Source: Mucidula mucida (Eukaryota > Basidiomycota > Agaricomycetes > Agaricales > Physalacriaceae). From it: a stretch of 64,000 nt of DNA. This document shows positions 10,796-22,918 of this stretch, one piece after another. A model generated the notes under the pieces. The model was not told where the DNA came from, made no database searches, and was given only the letters and a program-made list of their open reading frames with translations. Location: assembly GCA_015501055.1 (NCBI GenBank), contig JADNYV010000007.1, positions 124,001 through 188,000 on the forward strand, written 5' to 3'. The number at the start of each line of letters is the position of its first letter. The first letter of the stretch is position 1. A program made the position numbers and the translations under genes.

Positions 10796-13700
10796 TTACG
10801 AAGGCGCAGCCTGCGTCTGTACGACGCCCCGACCCCGCGAGCGCCCTCGCATTCCTCTTCCAGTACCACGTCCCATACCTGGGCCAGGTTGCGCATCTAT
10901 ACCTCTGCCCATCCCACCCATCCCAGGCGGCATACCTCTCCCTCGGCCTCGACCCGAGTTGGGATTCGCCAATATGGCGAAGGGAGGTCTACTTTCATTT
11001 GTCAATCTTGCATTGCGCTTCGACATTTATGCAGCTTACTTTGGTTGTGTAGGCGAGAACGCTGGCTTCGGCGTCGAAAAGCCCCCTCTCTGATTCGAGC
11101 CATTTGCGTAACCGCCTCGGTGTGGAGGCGCCGACCGGAAGCCCGCCGCACCATCTCCATCAAGCGCAGGTCGCGGTCCATATCTTGGCTTAAACGGTGA
11201 TGCATTCGGATTCACTCTGGGAGGCGGCGGCGGTTCATTCGGCTTCGTCGACGCGACAAATTGGGGATTTGTCAAATTCAGGCAACTCTCCAGCTCGACA
11301 CTAGAGCCACGGTATTGTGAGCACCGATCTCCAAGCGTCCCGCCGGCCATGAAAGGCTGATCCCAAAGAACATCCATCGTGCGCCCGTTGCTCAGTCCAA
11401 TGACAACGCCTTTAGCAGCCAAAGGAACGCCGCCAGAAGCATTCGCCACCATGATTACGCGATCTCCCAGAGCAAATGTTTGATTTTGTAGTCGATACGG
11501 AGCGTGTACCGGCTTCAGAACCGCTTGACGGGGAATTCCTTTGACCAATGCCTTCTTCATTCCAGCCATCGCAGTAGTCCTGGATTTGTTGAACTCGTCG
11601 GCCTTCGTCTCTATCTCCCGAACAACATCCTATTTGTAAATGTTGAGGTGGGGCATTACCTCTCATAAATAAAACGCACCTTGCTCAACTGATCACAAAA
11701 GAGGGATACAGGCTCGAAGTCACGCACACCTTGCGCTTTCAACCACCCTTTGATCTCTTTTAGGCGCGCCTCGGCATCTTCTCCAAGAACGTCCGAAGCT
11801 CTTGCCATTGCTATTGAAAAGAGGCCTTAGTGCTTGTCACGGACATCAGATGAAACTAACCATCGCCGCCTCCATCCAACGACTTGAAGACCTCTGGATA
11901 CTTCAGCTGCACATCGCAGTCAACATCGGAGGTAACGGAGGGCCGAAGATTCATACCTTGTACTCCCGGATCAATTTAATCGCTTTTTCACTGAACTCCC
12001 AGCCTCCTCTGCCGCCTGGCCCGCCGCCGTATCGCCTCTCCCTGTCTCCTTCTCTCTCTTTCCGAGAATATCCCACCACCTTCATCGCTTTGACCTCATA
12101 CTTCAAGCAAAGCCCAAGATTGTGCTTCTGCCCATCCGCGGTCAGCACCATAAAGCTCGAAGTGATCTTCGACAATGCCCGTCCCGACATGCCCGCCATC
12201 TGCGCTGCTTCATACGCTGGGAAATATCTCTCCGATGATGATTGTCGAGAATTGACAATCTCTGTAAAAGTGGCATTTTCTGTTTTATCAGAAGGGAAAA
12301 ACTACGAAGGCAACGTTGAGCGTCAGGAAACATCAAAGGCTCGATAAAGCTTACTGCGAGTATGACGCTCATAGTATCATCAGTCGTCGCTGACACTTGC
12401 GCGGCCACTCCATACGCATGTTCTCCCAAGAAGAAGATCCGACTGCCATCCGGGAACTCCTCCGATATTGGCGGCGCCGGTTTTTCTGCATATCTCGGAT
12501 CCTCCGCACTTGCGCTCTCAGGCAACACCATCTGTAATGCCGCCTCTGTCTCCTTATCGGCACCTTCGTAATCCTTGACCAACGCACCCGACTCGACGCG
12601 CTTCAGCCCTAAGGATACAGATATGAGCTTGAGTAGACAAGAAGTGGAAAAGAACAATCACCTTTCAACATCCTGATATGAACCAGCACCTCCACCTCGC
12701 CGATGACTACACCGAACTTCTTCGAATACATAGTATCGATCCTCTCAGCCTTCCCCCTCCACCAACCCCCATTATGAGGATTCGACAGAACACGCTCCCT
12801 GGCACCCTGCACTACGGCCATCTTCTCATACTTGAACATCCCATCACTTAGGCCCACCACTATACCCTCCTTCAAAAACGGCCACCCCACAAATACCCTC
12901 GCACCAATGAGGTCTTGTGTCGCCCTCTTCACGTTGACTTCCGGTCCATGATAATACGGGTTACCTGTGGTCTTCACATGTAAAACCATCGACTTGTTCC
13001 GTGACTCTGAACCATGCACATTGACGCCATGGAAGCCTAACACCGCATTCGTAGTCAACGTCCTAAGCGATGGGAATCCAGCCATAAGAGGCACCCCTTC
13101 AATAGGTCGTTCTTCGATTGGATGCAGTATAGGCAAGTTGAACACTTCCATCTTGCATAGGCATCGAGCAATGACAGGAAAGAAACCAGGCAATGACGAT
13201 GGGTATACCGATGGCTCGCGACCTCCGTCAAACAGAAACCGTGTACTGGTACCTGACTCGTTGCGCTGGCGTTCGGCAGCACTTAGACGATTCTCTCGCG
13301 CTGAAAGGAAGGCATGAGTCGCTGTCTACGGTTTCCCAAAGACCACTTACAAGCCATTGCCTTGCGTAGTCTGTCCGCGTCGATGAAGGGAATCTTCACA
13401 ATTGCTTCCCACTCCGCCTTCTTCCCGTTCATATCCTGTTCAAACTCTGTGGGATAAAAGTCTAGGATAGGCGAATTTGGCGAGTACATGAGATCCTGTA
13501 AGGCACGTCAGGATGGATCACACAAGGCTGCCGAATGAACCGACCTGGTAGGCTTCAGGAATATGCTCTTTGCTGGCCAGCGGCAAAACACCCATGAGCT
13601 GCTCGTACGGCTTGAACGGCTCTCCTAGCTCAAAGTCGAAAGTCATTTTGTCCACGCCCTTGAGATCTAAATGATGGATAAGTCAAAACATACCAAAGCG

Positions 13701-15834
13701 AGCATTCACATACCGCTTATCCTGGGCGCGTAGTGATAGTCATAGAACCAACCCCAGCTTGCGACGCCTCCATAATAGTAGTGCATGACCCACTGTAGGC
13801 CCTCTACATAACGGAATATCAACTTCCCCAAGTCCTCGGGAGAATCATAAGAGAATTCTAGTTTGTCCTTATTAAAAGCGTCAGTCAAATCTCAATGAAT
13901 CAATCAGTACACCAACCTTGTAGTATGTTCGTTTCCATTCATCCATTTTTCCCTTTAACCGTTTCTCCTCCCTGTCGTCAAACCCGCCATCTTCGTCATC
14001 ATCAAACACTGGCGCCTTGGCGTACTTTTTCAGTACCCTCTCAATCGCGGCTCGGCTCTCCGCGTCCTCCTCTTCCCAACTGCTGTCTTCCCCGCCATTA
14101 TCATGACCGTTTTCCTCACTGTGTCCATTCGGCCCATTTGTTTGTTCATCCTCGCCTCCGACCTCGGGGAATTCAAAGCTCACGACGTGCACGTCTTTCT
14201 CATCATCATAACCGTCCCATGCAAGAACGAGGTGGAGATCGCTTGCGAGCGTCGTAATGAAAGCGCGATCCTGGGCGGAAAACGTGTTCGGTAAAGTAAG
14301 CTTAGGGGCCTTGCGTCTACTACGAGGAGCCGCAACAAAGTCATGTACTTGATCAAAAATGAGGCGTTGAGGGCGTGTCAGAACTGAGAACAAGGTCAAC
14401 TCAGAAAGCGGTAAAGGAGGAAGACCGCACCAAGTTGATTTCGCTTTCTGGCTGCATCTCTCTCCGACTCTCCAATATGTTTGGCCTGTTTACCCTTGTA
14501 CCAGTTGAGATCGGCGTATTCCTTTTCAAATACATCCTTCTCCCAAGTAGCCATTTCGTCAAGGACCATCTGTAACCGCGTCGTATTGATAGTACCCGCA
14601 AGGTTGATGTAACCGCCTGTGAATTCATCAGTCCTGGCCTTGATTTTGGTGTAGGCTTACCCATCGCGGTAACACCTTTTTATACACGTCAAACAGTTTC
14701 TCCAAGCCTTCTCGTGGATATGCAGATCGGGGAGATTTGGTAAGAAATCGTTGCCCACGAATACGGCAACATGACAAATCGTCAATGACACGTTCCAGAT
14801 CGTAAGGGAAGGGAAGCGAAGGCGCGACGTCGTTGAACTCCAGGTCCAAGTATTCGCGAAGAAGACATATGTGGAGAAGATAGAAGTTATCTGTTCAGGA
14901 CCTTTGGATCCCTTGGACTTTGATGAAGGGCCGAATTGACTTCCTCGCGTAGCAAACAAAAGTGAGGATCGTGTGAGACTAGACCGAGCATGATGAGGTC
15001 CGCGTCGAGTCCATATAGACAATGCCGCGTTCGACCGTCATACCCTGGCTGCGCCCTCATGCGGCGGATGTACTCCATAATCTTATGCTCTCCTCTCCCG
15101 GCACTTCGTGGCCACTGAGCACGACCTCGACCTCCTGCCACCCGGCATCCTCGCTATCTTCTTGTTGATGAAATACCGCAGTTGCTCCTGTAAACGTTGC
15201 ATAACGGTGTGCCGGGCGTGATGCAGTTACTGTCGAACGCCTTCTCTGTGGGAAGGACCTCGCCCTTGGCAAGCGCCTTTTCACGAAGCTGAGAGGCGCC
15301 GAGCGCGGTGCGGAAGCGACGGGAACGTGCTGGTTCATCTTGGCACGAGGCGCGACACCGTCGACCGCCAAAAAGAACAGTTTCCGCGGCTTGATTTTGG
15401 AGAACAGGTGCTCGATATAGGTGAATATGGAAGTGAATATCTGGGCCTCGGTCAGCCGGAAGTGCGGGTCATCGTCGTTGGGATGTGAGCAGTTGTGGAT
15501 GATCGCATTGAAGTCGAGGTAAAGGTTGTCTGTATACAACATGGCGCAAAGTGGAGAAAGACGGCGGAACAGACGCACCGAATTCGGGAATGTTGTTTTC
15601 GGTAATGAGCTGCGACGTCAGCGGATACCGCTCCCTTTAAGGAAAACGTTACTGTCTTTTCGCGGTGCTGGTTCATGGTACTTACGATATGTATCTGAAA
15701 AACTAGTATTCGTCATGAGCAAATTGGTGCCAATGTCGCGCAAAGTACATACCTTTGGAATCCCTATATCACACCACAATTACCGCAACGTTAGAACACA
15801 TATTACAGATGATAAGTGACGAAAACTGACCCAT
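10796..15834 (-). CDS. XRN1: 5'-3' exoribonuclease XRN1 (cytoplasmic type)
   Basis: Processive 5'-3' exonuclease that degrades decapped mRNA in the cytoplasm. The start is spliced from tiny exons: ATGG (15831-15834), 11 nt (15753-15763) and 17 nt (15686-15702). Joined to the exon from 15634 they read [20 protein letters not shown], the invariant XRN N-terminus. Next come [28 protein letters not shown] (about 15340-15400), [12 protein letters not shown] (15005-15040), [12 protein letters not shown], the second conserved region, SH3-like and XRN1-specific domains (GVVVGLSDG-type repeats near 12860 and 11390), and a Pro/Gly/Arg-rich RGG tail reached through a short intron at about 10996-11040. 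The long C-terminal part separates it from the nuclear paralogue. At least seven single-base losses are needed between 14690 and 15340, probably assembly errors. Confidence 0.95.
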
Positions 15835-16202
15835 GCTAACCGACCCAATGCAATGAGGAGGAGGTAGGAGCTAAGAATGGCAATGCCCGTAAAGGTAGAC
15901 GCTCAGAAAGGTAATCACCGTCTGACTCAGATGCGCCAGACGATGACGCGAAGTGTAAACCAGGTGCGAAGCTACATCGGGCCAATGTTCATTCTGTTGA
16001 TTTTACGAGGCAAAGATTCTGACGGGGTATACATTTGGCGGACATCCGACACGCTTTGTGGCTCACTTCAGAGATGCCGTCGATGCCAAGAATAATCAAA
16101 GTTGAGTGGACGTCCACCCCATCCTTTCTACTCTCTATAATCAACTTCTAGTGTTGTTTCTACAGTAGTCGTAGTGTAGCAGCTACATGTCAAACTCATA
16201 AT
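15835..16202. other. XRN1 upstream region
   Basis: About 370 bases between the XRN1 start and the 3' end of the next minus-strand gene. It should hold the XRN1 promoter. I see no clear TATA box or other gene. Confidence 0.5.
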
Positions 16203-17045
16203 TCAAGAGAACCCCATCATCCAATCCCTAAACTTCTGGTTTTTTATTTCAATCGAATGATTCGAATCGCCAATAATGATTTTGAATGCTTCGTTGTAAA
16301 AGCGCACAAGTCCGCAAATCTCAGAATCGGTGAAGGTCGCGATGACAGGATCGGGAACGTCGATGAACGTTGGACGTGTCCCGTCTTTGGAGGACCTGCG
16401 GCAGGAATCTGCCATGTAATGGCATGATTGATTGTATTAACGTCTAAGCCAGCACCAGCCTCAAGGAGGGGAGTGCCATCGCCCGGTACCTAACTGAGCA
16501 TTGAGGGAAAAGAGACATGTACCGAATAGGAACAAACCTGCTTGAGTGGAAAGGTCGACCGGCCGCGTTGATGTGTTTAGAAACGCGTCGTTGTGACCCA
16601 TGATACGCTGGTTGTCAATACGGGCGCCAAGAGCAGCGACATCGTCTCTGATGTCTTGAAGGGTAGCTCCAATCTGCGCAAGAATGGGATTGACTGGTAC
16701 TACTGATTGGATCGTCTCTGTCAGACGTGAGCATGGGGAAAAGTCGACAACGAACCGTCCATTCTGATGATGGCAGGGTTATGAGCGGTCAATTGAGCAA
16801 CCAGGATGTTGTCTATTGTAAGCCTTCAAAGAGGAGATAGTGGGAGAGCCACCTGTCCGAGAAAAGATGAAAGGAGCGTCGTCACCACTTGTCACCATCG
16901 TTCGCGTCAAGCAACGATGTCCTACCTGAGGGAGGCACACTCTTGGACCAGACTCTGAGGCAGGACGAAAAACAGTATCCAGGCCAGGGACAGGATGGAA
17001 GAAACGTCGTGACCGACAGAGGAAGCCACAGGCAAATAAACTCAA
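16203..17045 (-). CDS. Hypothetical protein with short coiled coil (Mug135-like C-terminus possible)
   Basis: Exons are inferred rather than complete. A stretch at about 16540-16720 reads PILAQIGATLQDIRDDVAAL, a heptad pattern. It is followed after an intron by a segment rich in small residues (GDGTPLLEAGAGLDVNT). The terminal exon, 16203-16400, is FTDSEICGLVRFYNEAF... ending MMGFS. A coiled coil followed by such a segment and a closing [ILF]xDxE...FYN helix recalls Agaricomycete proteins with a Mug135-like C-terminal domain, but I cannot confirm this by eye. The upstream part (16780-17045) is open but not convincingly coding, and the start is unknown. Frame changes of one base are needed near 16390. 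Confidence 0.4.
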
Positions 17046-17188
17046 GGGTGTTGTTGTAGATACGAACTGGAGGTGCCAGGCTGTACTAAGTCCTTAGTCT
17101 ACGAATCTCGATGTTACACAACATCGAGTTGGAAGGAAAATTCATTCAATGAGATAGCCAATGTTGTGGTATGGATTCGAACAGTATA

Positions 17189-18259
17189 CTAGGAACTCCA
17201 CGATTGAAAAATACCGTGAATCGCTTGCGACACGTTAGTAATAGCCTCCTCCATTGATGCCCTCACATCATCATCCAAAACAGAACGAAGGGCCGACGAC
17301 CATCTGTCGGGATGGAACGTACGCTGCATGGTAGACAGCAGCTTCTTCTGATACCTCTTGTCATTGGCCGTGTTTGCCTTAACAAAGGCGAAAAACTCTT
17401 CCACACTCTTCCACCCAACTTCATCACGATTCAACCGTAAAACCTGAGGATGGTGGAGCACCGGCCATGGCACCGTACCAGTGGTGAGCGGTCGACTTTC
17501 GGAGAACCTGAACGCCAGCTTCGAGAATTCATCCGACACAAAATGGAATCGTTCAAGTGCCCGAGTCTGATTCCAAGTCCCGAATGGCCACGAGCATCCC
17601 GCTCTTGGCACCGTTGCACTTCTTCTTCCGTAGAGTGACGCCAATTATGAAGCCTTCTCTCCTGCTCCCTCTCTGCTTCGCTCATGACTGCGTCGGTACT
17701 CCTCCTCAACCTATCGTTCTCTAGCACGTACAAACTCCACTAGATGAGCCATTCGAGCCTCGAGGACCTGGACTGTTCTTTCCCGGTTGGCAAGCTGAGC
17801 TCGCAGCCTATCGCACTCAATGAACGCGTTGTTGAGCATCGACTTGCGTGCTCGAAAGCTTGGCCTCCAAGACCCGGATGCTCCGCTGCCTGTCAGAAAG
17901 CTGAGCGCGAAGCGAGTCGCATTCCTTGTAAGCCGCATCACATTGTATCTTTTGAGTATCGAAGGCGGCCTGCAGATCGCTCAATCATGCCCGACTTGCC
18001 CAGCCAGCAACTTGTTCGCGTTTACGCGCAGTCTCCATTGTCTTGAGAGACGCCGCCATATCTTGAATTCTGCAAGGGCGGCGTTCGCAGATCTTTGACT
18101 CTCGCGCAAATCATTCCGCGTCCGGTCGAGTTTTAAGGAAAACAGATGATTCTCCTTATCCAGCTCCCGCTTTTCAATCGAGAGCGCATCGATCCGTGTA
18201 GATTTCTGCGCCAGTTGATTCTGGAGGAGAGCCATTTCTTTCTCCAGGCAAGCAAGCAC
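17189..18259 (-). CDS. Coiled-coil protein with J-domain-like HPD motif
   Basis: Unrecognised protein. The N-terminal part (18000-18259) is a heptad-rich coil (KEMALLQNQLAQKSTRIDAL). The middle has two tandem copies of a 35-residue coil unit, ECDSLRAQLSDRQRSIRVLE and ECDRLRAQLANRERTVQVLE, about 106 nt apart. Then follow an Arg/Glu-rich helix (17640-17730) and a globular C-terminus (17189-17560) containing YQKKLLSTMQRTFHPDRW. The HPD tripeptide after a basic helix is reminiscent of a J domain, but the flanking helices are not clearly J-like. Frame changes near 17750-17850 and 17640 are needed to link the parts. Start uncertain; the upstream 5' end may contain another exon. Confidence 0.55.
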
Positions 18260-18349
18260 AGGACATATATGGATAAGGCGAAGGAAGACACCACGGGAGA
18301 GCGCGCGGCCAGCAATGAATCTTTTGAGGCGTATATGATGTTGCTTTAA

Positions 18350-19492
18350 GCTGGCGGAGAATCGGTAACTATGGAGGGATGGATAACAGAAAGAGCGAGA
18401 AAGCCCGGGAAATGCTGGAGCCTCGGACTGAAGGTGAGTGTGCGCCGTCTAACGGACGCCATCTCGAGGAATGAAGTCAAAGAAGAAGTTGTCCTCGGCT
18501 TGGTTATGAGGCAACTGAGGCCGGAGGGTGACTATGTGAAAGGCCCAAAAACGTGTACGAAGCGAGAACAAACATCCTTGTATTCCGTTTGGGTATCTGA
18601 TTAACTTGAGCAGATTCAGAAGAGCTTCAACGTCCTGCGCACCGTAGTTTGCCTAGGTTCCACGCACAGTTTGACTTTTCGGTGAGAGTGTATACAGTTT
18701 AGGATGGGCAGACGCGATCTCGCCGAAAACGTCAGTGTAGAGTAGTCCATGTGTGTCCTTGCCAAAGAGGAGAGAGTATGTTGTCCACTGCAAGGACCAT
18801 TTATCAACTGACGGCAAGTGGAAGTGAAAGCGGTCTTCCTAAACTGGATAGCTCCGATCGTGATTGAACCTCCTTCGTTCAATCCACAATGCACATCGTA
18901 CTCGCTTGGTGTCGACCTCGCAAGGCGGCGTTGGCGGTCAGCAATGCAACCGTGAGGCAATCAGACAATAACAGGTGCGCAATGCGGCGATCTTTGCAAC
19001 AATTGGGATTTCGATCACATTGCATAAGTGTGCAGGTCCCTCGAACGGACTTCAATTGTTCTCTGAAATGCGTATCGCATGGCTCGCTGCTTGCAAAATA
19101 TCCGCACTACTTTTCCTGGACAGCGCTCCATGGCTGGTCCCAATCTTGCACTGCTTACGCCATCCAGCCGCCATCAACCTATTATTCGCCGTTTTCGTCA
19201 AACAAAAGGCTTTTGCACCATCAGTCATCGTCCGTTTAGGTCCATCATAGCTATAGCCCTTGCGTTGGTTCCATCTCTCCTTTTCGGGCCGCCTGTCTTT
19301 CTGCATTCTGCCCACTTGGACTTGGAGTATGAACAATGCGGCCGCCAATTGTCCCGGATCTCTGAGAACATTTAAAGGGCAGGAAGGATATTTCCTCCCG
19401 GGATCACTGCCGCAGCCAGGCGAGTCTTCACATTGTACGGATACTACGTGGGCACTCGCAACCAACGGCCCATCATCGCCCACATCACCTAA
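18350..19492. other. Upstream region of Clp1-like gene, no gene supported
   Basis: About 1.1 kb. Plus-strand frames at 18371-18604 and 18975-19250 are open but lack recognisable families or splice context. The stretch probably holds the promoter and 5' UTR of the Clp1-like gene. No repeats were seen. Confidence 0.4.
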
Positions 19493-20579
19493 ATGACCAC
19501 CTTCGAACCGCGTTCCTTTCCGCCTCATTCGCTAGTCGGCGTACCAATGGAATATATAGTTGACCAACTGCACAAACTGGCGCCTGGATATTGGGATCAC
19601 CCCGAAACGGCTGACTGCACAATAAGTGAGTTTTATTTCTATCTAATGATACACTGTCGAAGACTCATCATAGCTACTTAGTTGTTCCCGTACCGCATCA
19701 TAGACAACGCCTGCACCCTTATGAACCCCATCCGTTGACATCTCCCGTGCCTACTTATGATGCTACACGTCGACGTGCGACTGAGCCTTGCATCAATGTC
19801 ATGCCTCAACACACACTGAATGTATGGATAGGCCTCTTTTTTGTTCTACGTACTACTAACTGAATTCGCTACAGTTACATACCGACTATCTCTTCGCCCA
19901 TTCTACCTTCTTCCGTACGATACTGAGCGATGCCTTTCCTATCGACCTCATTAATCCCTCGCCATCGCTTACTAGCGCCTCCCTCCGCACGCCGTCGGGC
20001 AAGTACACCATTCCTCTCAACCGCCTTCCCCGCTTCATGCCCTCGTCCACCGCCAGGCATCCAGTGCTCTACGTCCCTGTCCCCGATCCGTCGTCACTGC
20101 ATCTCCTCATCCACTGGATGTACTTCGGTGACACTACTCTCATCCGTAATGCCCTGCGGCGGCGGGTAATATACTGGGAGGGCATCGCTCGCAATGTGGA
20201 GTACCTCGGTCTACCTAGTGACATCAAGGTGTTTCTGGGACAGTGGTATGCGCTTTATGCGGGAGAGAGGCCTCGCCTTAGCTCTCACTTTGAGTACCAG
20301 GGAGGCCGTGCTACCGACTCCGGGCTTGCCTCTAGTGACGATGCCGACCGCGAAATGATGGACGACTGGAATTGTGATGGCATGTTCGAAAGCTTGAGCC
20401 TCAACGATATCGACGAAACACCTTCAAGAGGGAGAGACCGGGCCACACGGGGTCTTTCTTGGACATCAACACATCCTTCGATAACAGCTTATTCTCCGTC
20501 CTTTTCATTGCCCGAATCAGACACCCTCTATGCAGATTTCCCCGCATATTTATCTCCTTCGTCTCGTGTAATTCTTTGA
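19493..20579 (+). CDS. Clp1-like (clampless1 family) protein
   Basis: Three exons, 19493-19625, 19682-19821 and 19875-20579, join cleanly to 325 residues with no frame problem. Exon 1 gives MTTFEPRSFPPHSLVGVPME and a YWDHPETADCTIIVPVP segment. Exon 3 starts LHTDYLFAHSTFFRTIL, a BTB/POZ-like core, and continues with VLYVPVPDPSSLHLLIHWMY and EGIARNVEYLGLPSDIKVFL. This layout is the one I know from basidiomycete Clp1-like proteins. The founding member is needed for clamp-cell formation downstream of the mating-type homeodomain genes in Coprinopsis. The C-terminal third is Ser/Asp-rich and probably disordered. Family recognition comes from memory of the pattern. The biological role here is inferred, since these genes are often multicopy. 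Confidence 0.75.
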
Positions 20580-20881
20580 GCTTCTTAGTAGGAGCTCCTT
20601 GCAGTATCGTTATCATTATTGCTTTCCTGTGGTTTCGGTCATTCACTATCTATTTGATGTATGTTAGCGCTACTTGTACATTTCTTGCAAACTAAATTGT
20701 CCGGATCGTGTAATAGTACTTTCAGAACCAACCTCGGAACGTACACCTCCGAAGGCTGAATCGTGCGCAACAAGTAGACCATATGTTTGACGGTGCCGGT
20801 GTAGAAAATGGAGCATGTTAAATCCTGGAACAAAAAGTGTAGGAGCAAAATGTCGTGTAGAGAAAGACAGGTATAGCAAAT
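20580..20881. other. Convergent intergenic spacer
   Basis: About 300 bases between the stop codons of the Clp1-like gene and the MFS permease. Presumed 3' UTRs; no gene seen. Confidence 0.6.
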
Positions 20882-22918
20882 TCAAATAGTGTATCGGAAA
20901 TCCGGATGACGGTCTCCCAGCTCCATCCAAGCGCGCATTCCGCCATCGCCTTTCACATCGCTGCCCTCCATGTACGGAGCCAAAATCTTCGCTCGATCCT
21001 TCTGCTTCCGCGCGTTCATTCTGGTTAGATACACCGCGTTCAACCCAGCACCGACAATGATCAAGGCCGAGCTAGATAGACAATCAGAAGCCGGCAGTGT
21101 ATTGAGAGGCGAAACATCGTACAACATGAGATTGAGGATAGTCGTTCTTGTGAATCTAGGACCCTGCTTTGTTGGATAGAGCCATGTACTTGTGATACCG
21201 CCCTTAACAACAACTGTAAGTGACGTTTCACTTAATTCACAGTCAAATTTACCGAGTTGGTCGCAATGAAGCCTAGAGCAATGCTTGTCGCACGTCGGTA
21301 ATATGGCTCGGAGTTGTTCGACATCCACGCAGATACAACGGGTGCGGTCGCGTATACTCCCGGAACACAGAAGAACATGGAGCCGTACGCAACGTACTTG
21401 TTATCTGCTCTCAAGTACATAGCGAATCCGATTACCGCCAGAGTAGAGATCGCTGCAGTAGGAATCGCCCGAACATTGTAACGGTCAGAGAAGAACGCTG
21501 AAATGAGAGTAACTGCCTCGAAAATAAGAGGTATGTTCAATTTGAGATCTTTTCGGCCTACCGAAGAATCCAGCAACAAACGGACCGACGCTGAGCAATT
21601 GCGACTTGACCGGGCTGAAGCCAAGCTGATTGACGAGCGAGGGCAAGAAGAGACCCAGCCCGTAAAGTGTCGTGCCAAGCATGTAGAAACAGATGAACAC
21701 CATGATGACGTGGGGAGATAGAACAGAGCGGAACACTTCCTTGAAGCTGAAGTGATCTGCTGGGTTGATGGATGGCCGATCCACCTCTAACCGTCGCAGC
21801 AAGATGCTACAACACTATCAATGACCTGTTTGGTCAAAGGCAAGTGGCGCTTACTCTTTCTCTTCTTCAGTGAGAAACAGGACGTCACGAGGAGTTGAGG
21901 GGACCAGAAAAAACCCAGCTATTCCCACACAGACGCTGAATAGACCTTCCTGTAATCCTAATCAATTTTAACGGTCGAGAATGAGAGCAGAACACGTACA
22001 AGGATGAATATCCACGCCCATCCAGGCTTGTTGCCTACGCCGTCCATGTTCATGATAGCAGCTGCCAACAAGCCTGAGAAGGCACCCGAAAGCTATGTCA
22101 ACGAGTTTAGAGCCGGGAGACTCAACAATGCAAAATAGCGACTTACAGAAGCAGAAGAGAAGAATACTGCGACCCTTTTGTCATCGGCGTTCAATACTGA
22201 AAGAGGAAACGAAGACAAAGAGTAGTCACCTCAACGAAAGCTCTGCACGAGTGTAGAACCCGGACAAAAACAAAACGATTCCCGGGAACATGGGTCCTTC
22301 GACAAGTCCAAGAACTGCTCGCACAGCTACGAGACCGGCATACGAAGTCACTAGTCCTTCAGAGGCACTCAGAGTTTAGATAAAGAAAGAAAAAATCTTA
22401 TCAGTACCTTGAAGTGTCACAATAACACCCCAAATTGTCAACAGCGTTGGCATCAAGAGTCCTGGCCCGATTTTCCGCAAAAGAAGATTGGCGGGTAACT
22501 CGGCGAAGATGTATGGCCTGTCCAACCATTCAGCTTGAAATTGACTGGAGCAAACGAACAGATTGTACACGAAGAGAACCGTTACACATATCTGGTACTG
22601 ATGATCCGTAAGACCCAAGTCCTTTTGAAGTCCTGCAACCCGAGCATTACCTACAGAAGTCCATATCGTGAGCTGACAGTCGCAATAGAAAGGAAGGGCG
22701 GCGGACCGATGTTAGCACGATCCTAAAACACGTCAATCAAAGGCGGGATAATCAAACTGGCGCCAACCTACCAGGAAAGACAGAAGATAAAACATGGTCA
22801 TGACAGGCAAGACCGCATAGTCCAGCTTTCGAACAGCCTTTCGTTCCAGCAGTCGTTCCTTCTCAGTCAACCCCACCGCAGAAGGCGAGGACGTGCGAAA
22901 CTTCTCCGCGTCCGACAT
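20882..22918 (-). CDS. MFS permease of the anion/allantoate (ACS, Dal5-like) family
   Basis: Twelve-helix plasma-membrane transporter for an organic anion or small carboxylate-type nutrient. Start at the ATG at 22918 (MSDAEKFRTS). The N-terminal KLDYAVLPVMTMFYLLSFL is joined across an intron to DRANIG and, across a second, to NARVAGLQKDLGLTDHQYQ. This DRxNIGNAR...GL junction is the hallmark of the allantoate-permease group. GLVEGPMFPG and the cytoplasmic loop TEEEKE follow, then helices 7-12 (FYMLGTTLYGLGLFLPSL and on) and a C-terminal tail with MELGDRHPDFRY, also typical. About eight introns. No frame loss is obvious. It lies convergent to the Clp1-like gene and divergent from the mitochondrial carrier. 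Substrate unknown; it is a candidate exporter or importer for the accessory region to the right. Confidence 0.9.

Noticed and set aside
10566..11200. Long plus-strand open frames with Arg/Pro-rich protein
   Set aside because: They are antisense to the RGG-rich tail of XRN1; the composition is explained by that low-complexity coding sequence.
18616..19250. Open frames on both strands upstream of the Clp1-like gene
   Set aside because: They overlap each other in several frames without family resemblance or splice support.
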